Shown here: positions 62,661-64,000 of the stretch, piece after piece
How positions within the stretch are numbered: position 1 is the stretch's first letter
Layout of the letters: each line of letters begins with the position of its first letter
Origin: Eudorina sp. 2006-703-Eu-15
Taxonomy: Eukaryota; Chlorophyta; Chlorophyceae; Chlamydomonadales; Volvocaceae
Assembly (NCBI GenBank): GCA_003117195.1
Contig: BDSI01000075.1
Coordinates: 348,867-412,866, forward strand
Reading direction: 5' to 3'
Length of the DNA stretch: 64,000 bases
Program-made: the position numbers and the translations under genes
The notes under the pieces: model-generated
Seen by the model: the letters and a program-made list of their open reading frames with translations, nothing else
What the model was told of the DNA's origin: nothing
The model's database searches: none

Positions 62661-64000
62661 AGCTGGACCGTTGAAGGGCTGACATCGTACCTGGACCGCT
62701 GGAAGGCCGACATTGACCTGGACCGCTGGAGGGCTAACGTCGGAGCTAAACCGCTGGAGGGCTGACATCGGAGCTGGACCGCTGGAGGGCTGACATCGGA
62801 GCTGGACCGCTGGAGGGCTGACGTCGGAGCTGGACCGCTGGAGGGCTGACGTCGGAGCTGGACCGCTGGAGGGCCGGCATCGGAGCTGGACCGCTGGAGG
62901 GGTGACGTCGGAGCTGGACCGCTGGAGGGCTGACGTAGGAGCTGGACCGCTGGAGGGGTGACGTCGGAGCTGGACCGCGGGAGGGCTGACGTCGGAGCTG
63001 GACCGCTGGAGGGCTGACGTCGGAGCTGGACCGCTGGAGGGCTGACGTCGGAGCTGGACCGCTGGAGGGCTGACATCGGAGCTGGACCGCTGGAGGGCTG
63101 ACGTCGGAGCTGGACCGCTGGAGGGCTGACGTCGGAGCTGGACCGTTGCAGGACTGACGTCGGATCTGGACCGCTGCAGGGCTGACATCGGAGCTGGACC
63201 GCTGGAGGGCTGACGTCGGAGCTGGACCGCTGGAGGGCTGACGTCGGAGCTGGACCGCTGGAGGGCTGACATCGGAGCTGGACCGCTGGAGGGCTGACGT
63301 CGGAGCTGGACCGCTGGAGGGCTGACGTCGGAGCTGGACCGCTGGAGGGCTGACGTCGGAGCTGGACCGCTGGAGGGCTGACGTCGGAGCTGGACCGCTG
63401 GAGGGCTGACGTCGGAGCTGAACCGCTGGAGGGCTGACATCGGAGCTGGACCGCTGGAGGGCTGACGTCGGAGCTGGACCGCTGGAGGGCTGACGTCGGA
63501 GCTGGACCGCTGGAGGGCTGACGTCGGAGCTGGACCGCTTGAGGGCCGGCATCGGAGCTGGACCGCTGGAGGGGTGACGTCGGAGCTGGACCGCTGGAGG
63601 GCTGACGTAGGAGCTGGACCGCTGGAGGGGTGACGTCGGAGCTGGACCGCTGGAGGGCCAGCATCGGAGCTGGACCGCTGGAGGGCTGACGTCGGAGCTG
63701 GACCGCTGGAGGGCTGACGTCGGAGCTGGACCGCTGGAGGGCTGACGTCGGAGCTGACGCGAGCGACTGGACCGCTGGAGGGCTGACGTCGGAGCTGGAC
63801 CGCTGGAGGGCTGACGTCGGAGCTGGACCGCTGGAGGGCTGACGTCGGAGCTGGACCGCTGCTGAGGGCTGACGTCGGAGCTGGACCGCTGGAGGGCTGA
63901 CGTCGGAGCTGGACCGCTGGAGGGCTGACGTCGGAGCTGGACCGCTGGAGGGCTGACGTCGGAGCTGGACCGCTGGAGGGCTGACGTCGGAGCTGGACCG
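62661..64000. repeat. 28 bp minisatellite, about 47 units, running off the window
   Basis: Unit CTGGACCGCTGGAG followed by GGCTGACGTCGGAG. The first units are diverged, inner units are nearly identical, with variants (GACATC, GACGTAGG, GGCCGGCATC) recurring in blocks. Irregular units occur at about 63753-63770 and 63858. The period is not a multiple of three, and no unit contains a minus-strand stop, so all three minus frames stay open. These frames read as a 28-residue Ser/Pro/Gln/Arg peptide repeat, best treated as non-coding. Confidence 0.93.

Noticed and set aside
62585..63664. 359-codon minus-strand repetitive frame
   Set aside because: A product of the 28 bp minisatellite; all three frames are equally open, so openness carries no coding signal.

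Overview
The window reads as nuclear DNA of a volvocine green alga (Volvox or Chlamydomonas group). Reasons: long GC-rich exons encoding Gly/Ala/Ser-rich linkers; many short-to-medium introns with GTGAGT/GTGCGT-type donors; TGTAA polyadenylation signals; an intron-containing histone H3 whose tail is one residue shorter than usual; histone mRNAs ending in a stem-loop; and TTTAGGG-like telomeric motifs. Gene models were built by hand by matching splice sites to reading-frame phase, so exon edges are predictions, but every joined model keeps a single open frame.

Layout. 1.5-4.5 kb (+): a two-exon Gly/Ala/Ser-rich protein with RPxSA motifs, function unknown. 7.8-13.1 kb (+): an eight-exon major facilitator superfamily transporter resembling the ZIFL/DHA1 branch, with a cytosolic loop of about 690 residues. 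15.4-28.9 kb (-): a complete 26-exon Argonaute of about 1126 residues, with an RGG/GGY N-terminus, N, PAZ, MID and PIWI domains and the DEDH slicer tetrad. Its introns hold foldback hairpins, tandem duplications, a minisatellite and members of a dispersed repeat. 31.8-32.8 kb (+): the 3' part of an unrecognised small gene. 33.5-34.6 kb: a divergent histone H3/H4 pair sharing a 278 bp promoter. 39.6-54.6 kb (-): a 19-exon gene for a 2320-residue NLR-like protein with an MGCAAS acylation N-terminus, a TIR-like module, a NACHT NTPase and 12 clear (14 with degenerate ones) WD40 repeats. 56.8-60.1 kb (+): a TIPIN/Swi3 replication-fork protection protein with an acidic repeat tail. 60.2-61.7 kb (-): a weak gene candidate. 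62.7 kb to the end: a 28 bp minisatellite.

How the genes relate. There is no operon logic. The Argonaute is the effector of small-RNA silencing, and the TIR-like/NACHT/WD40 protein has the architecture of an intracellular STAND receptor; the two lie about 10 kb apart on the same strand. Histones H3/H4 and TIPIN both serve S phase. The best candidates for a little-described system are the TIR-like/NACHT/WD40 receptor and the intronic hairpins carried by the Argonaute gene.
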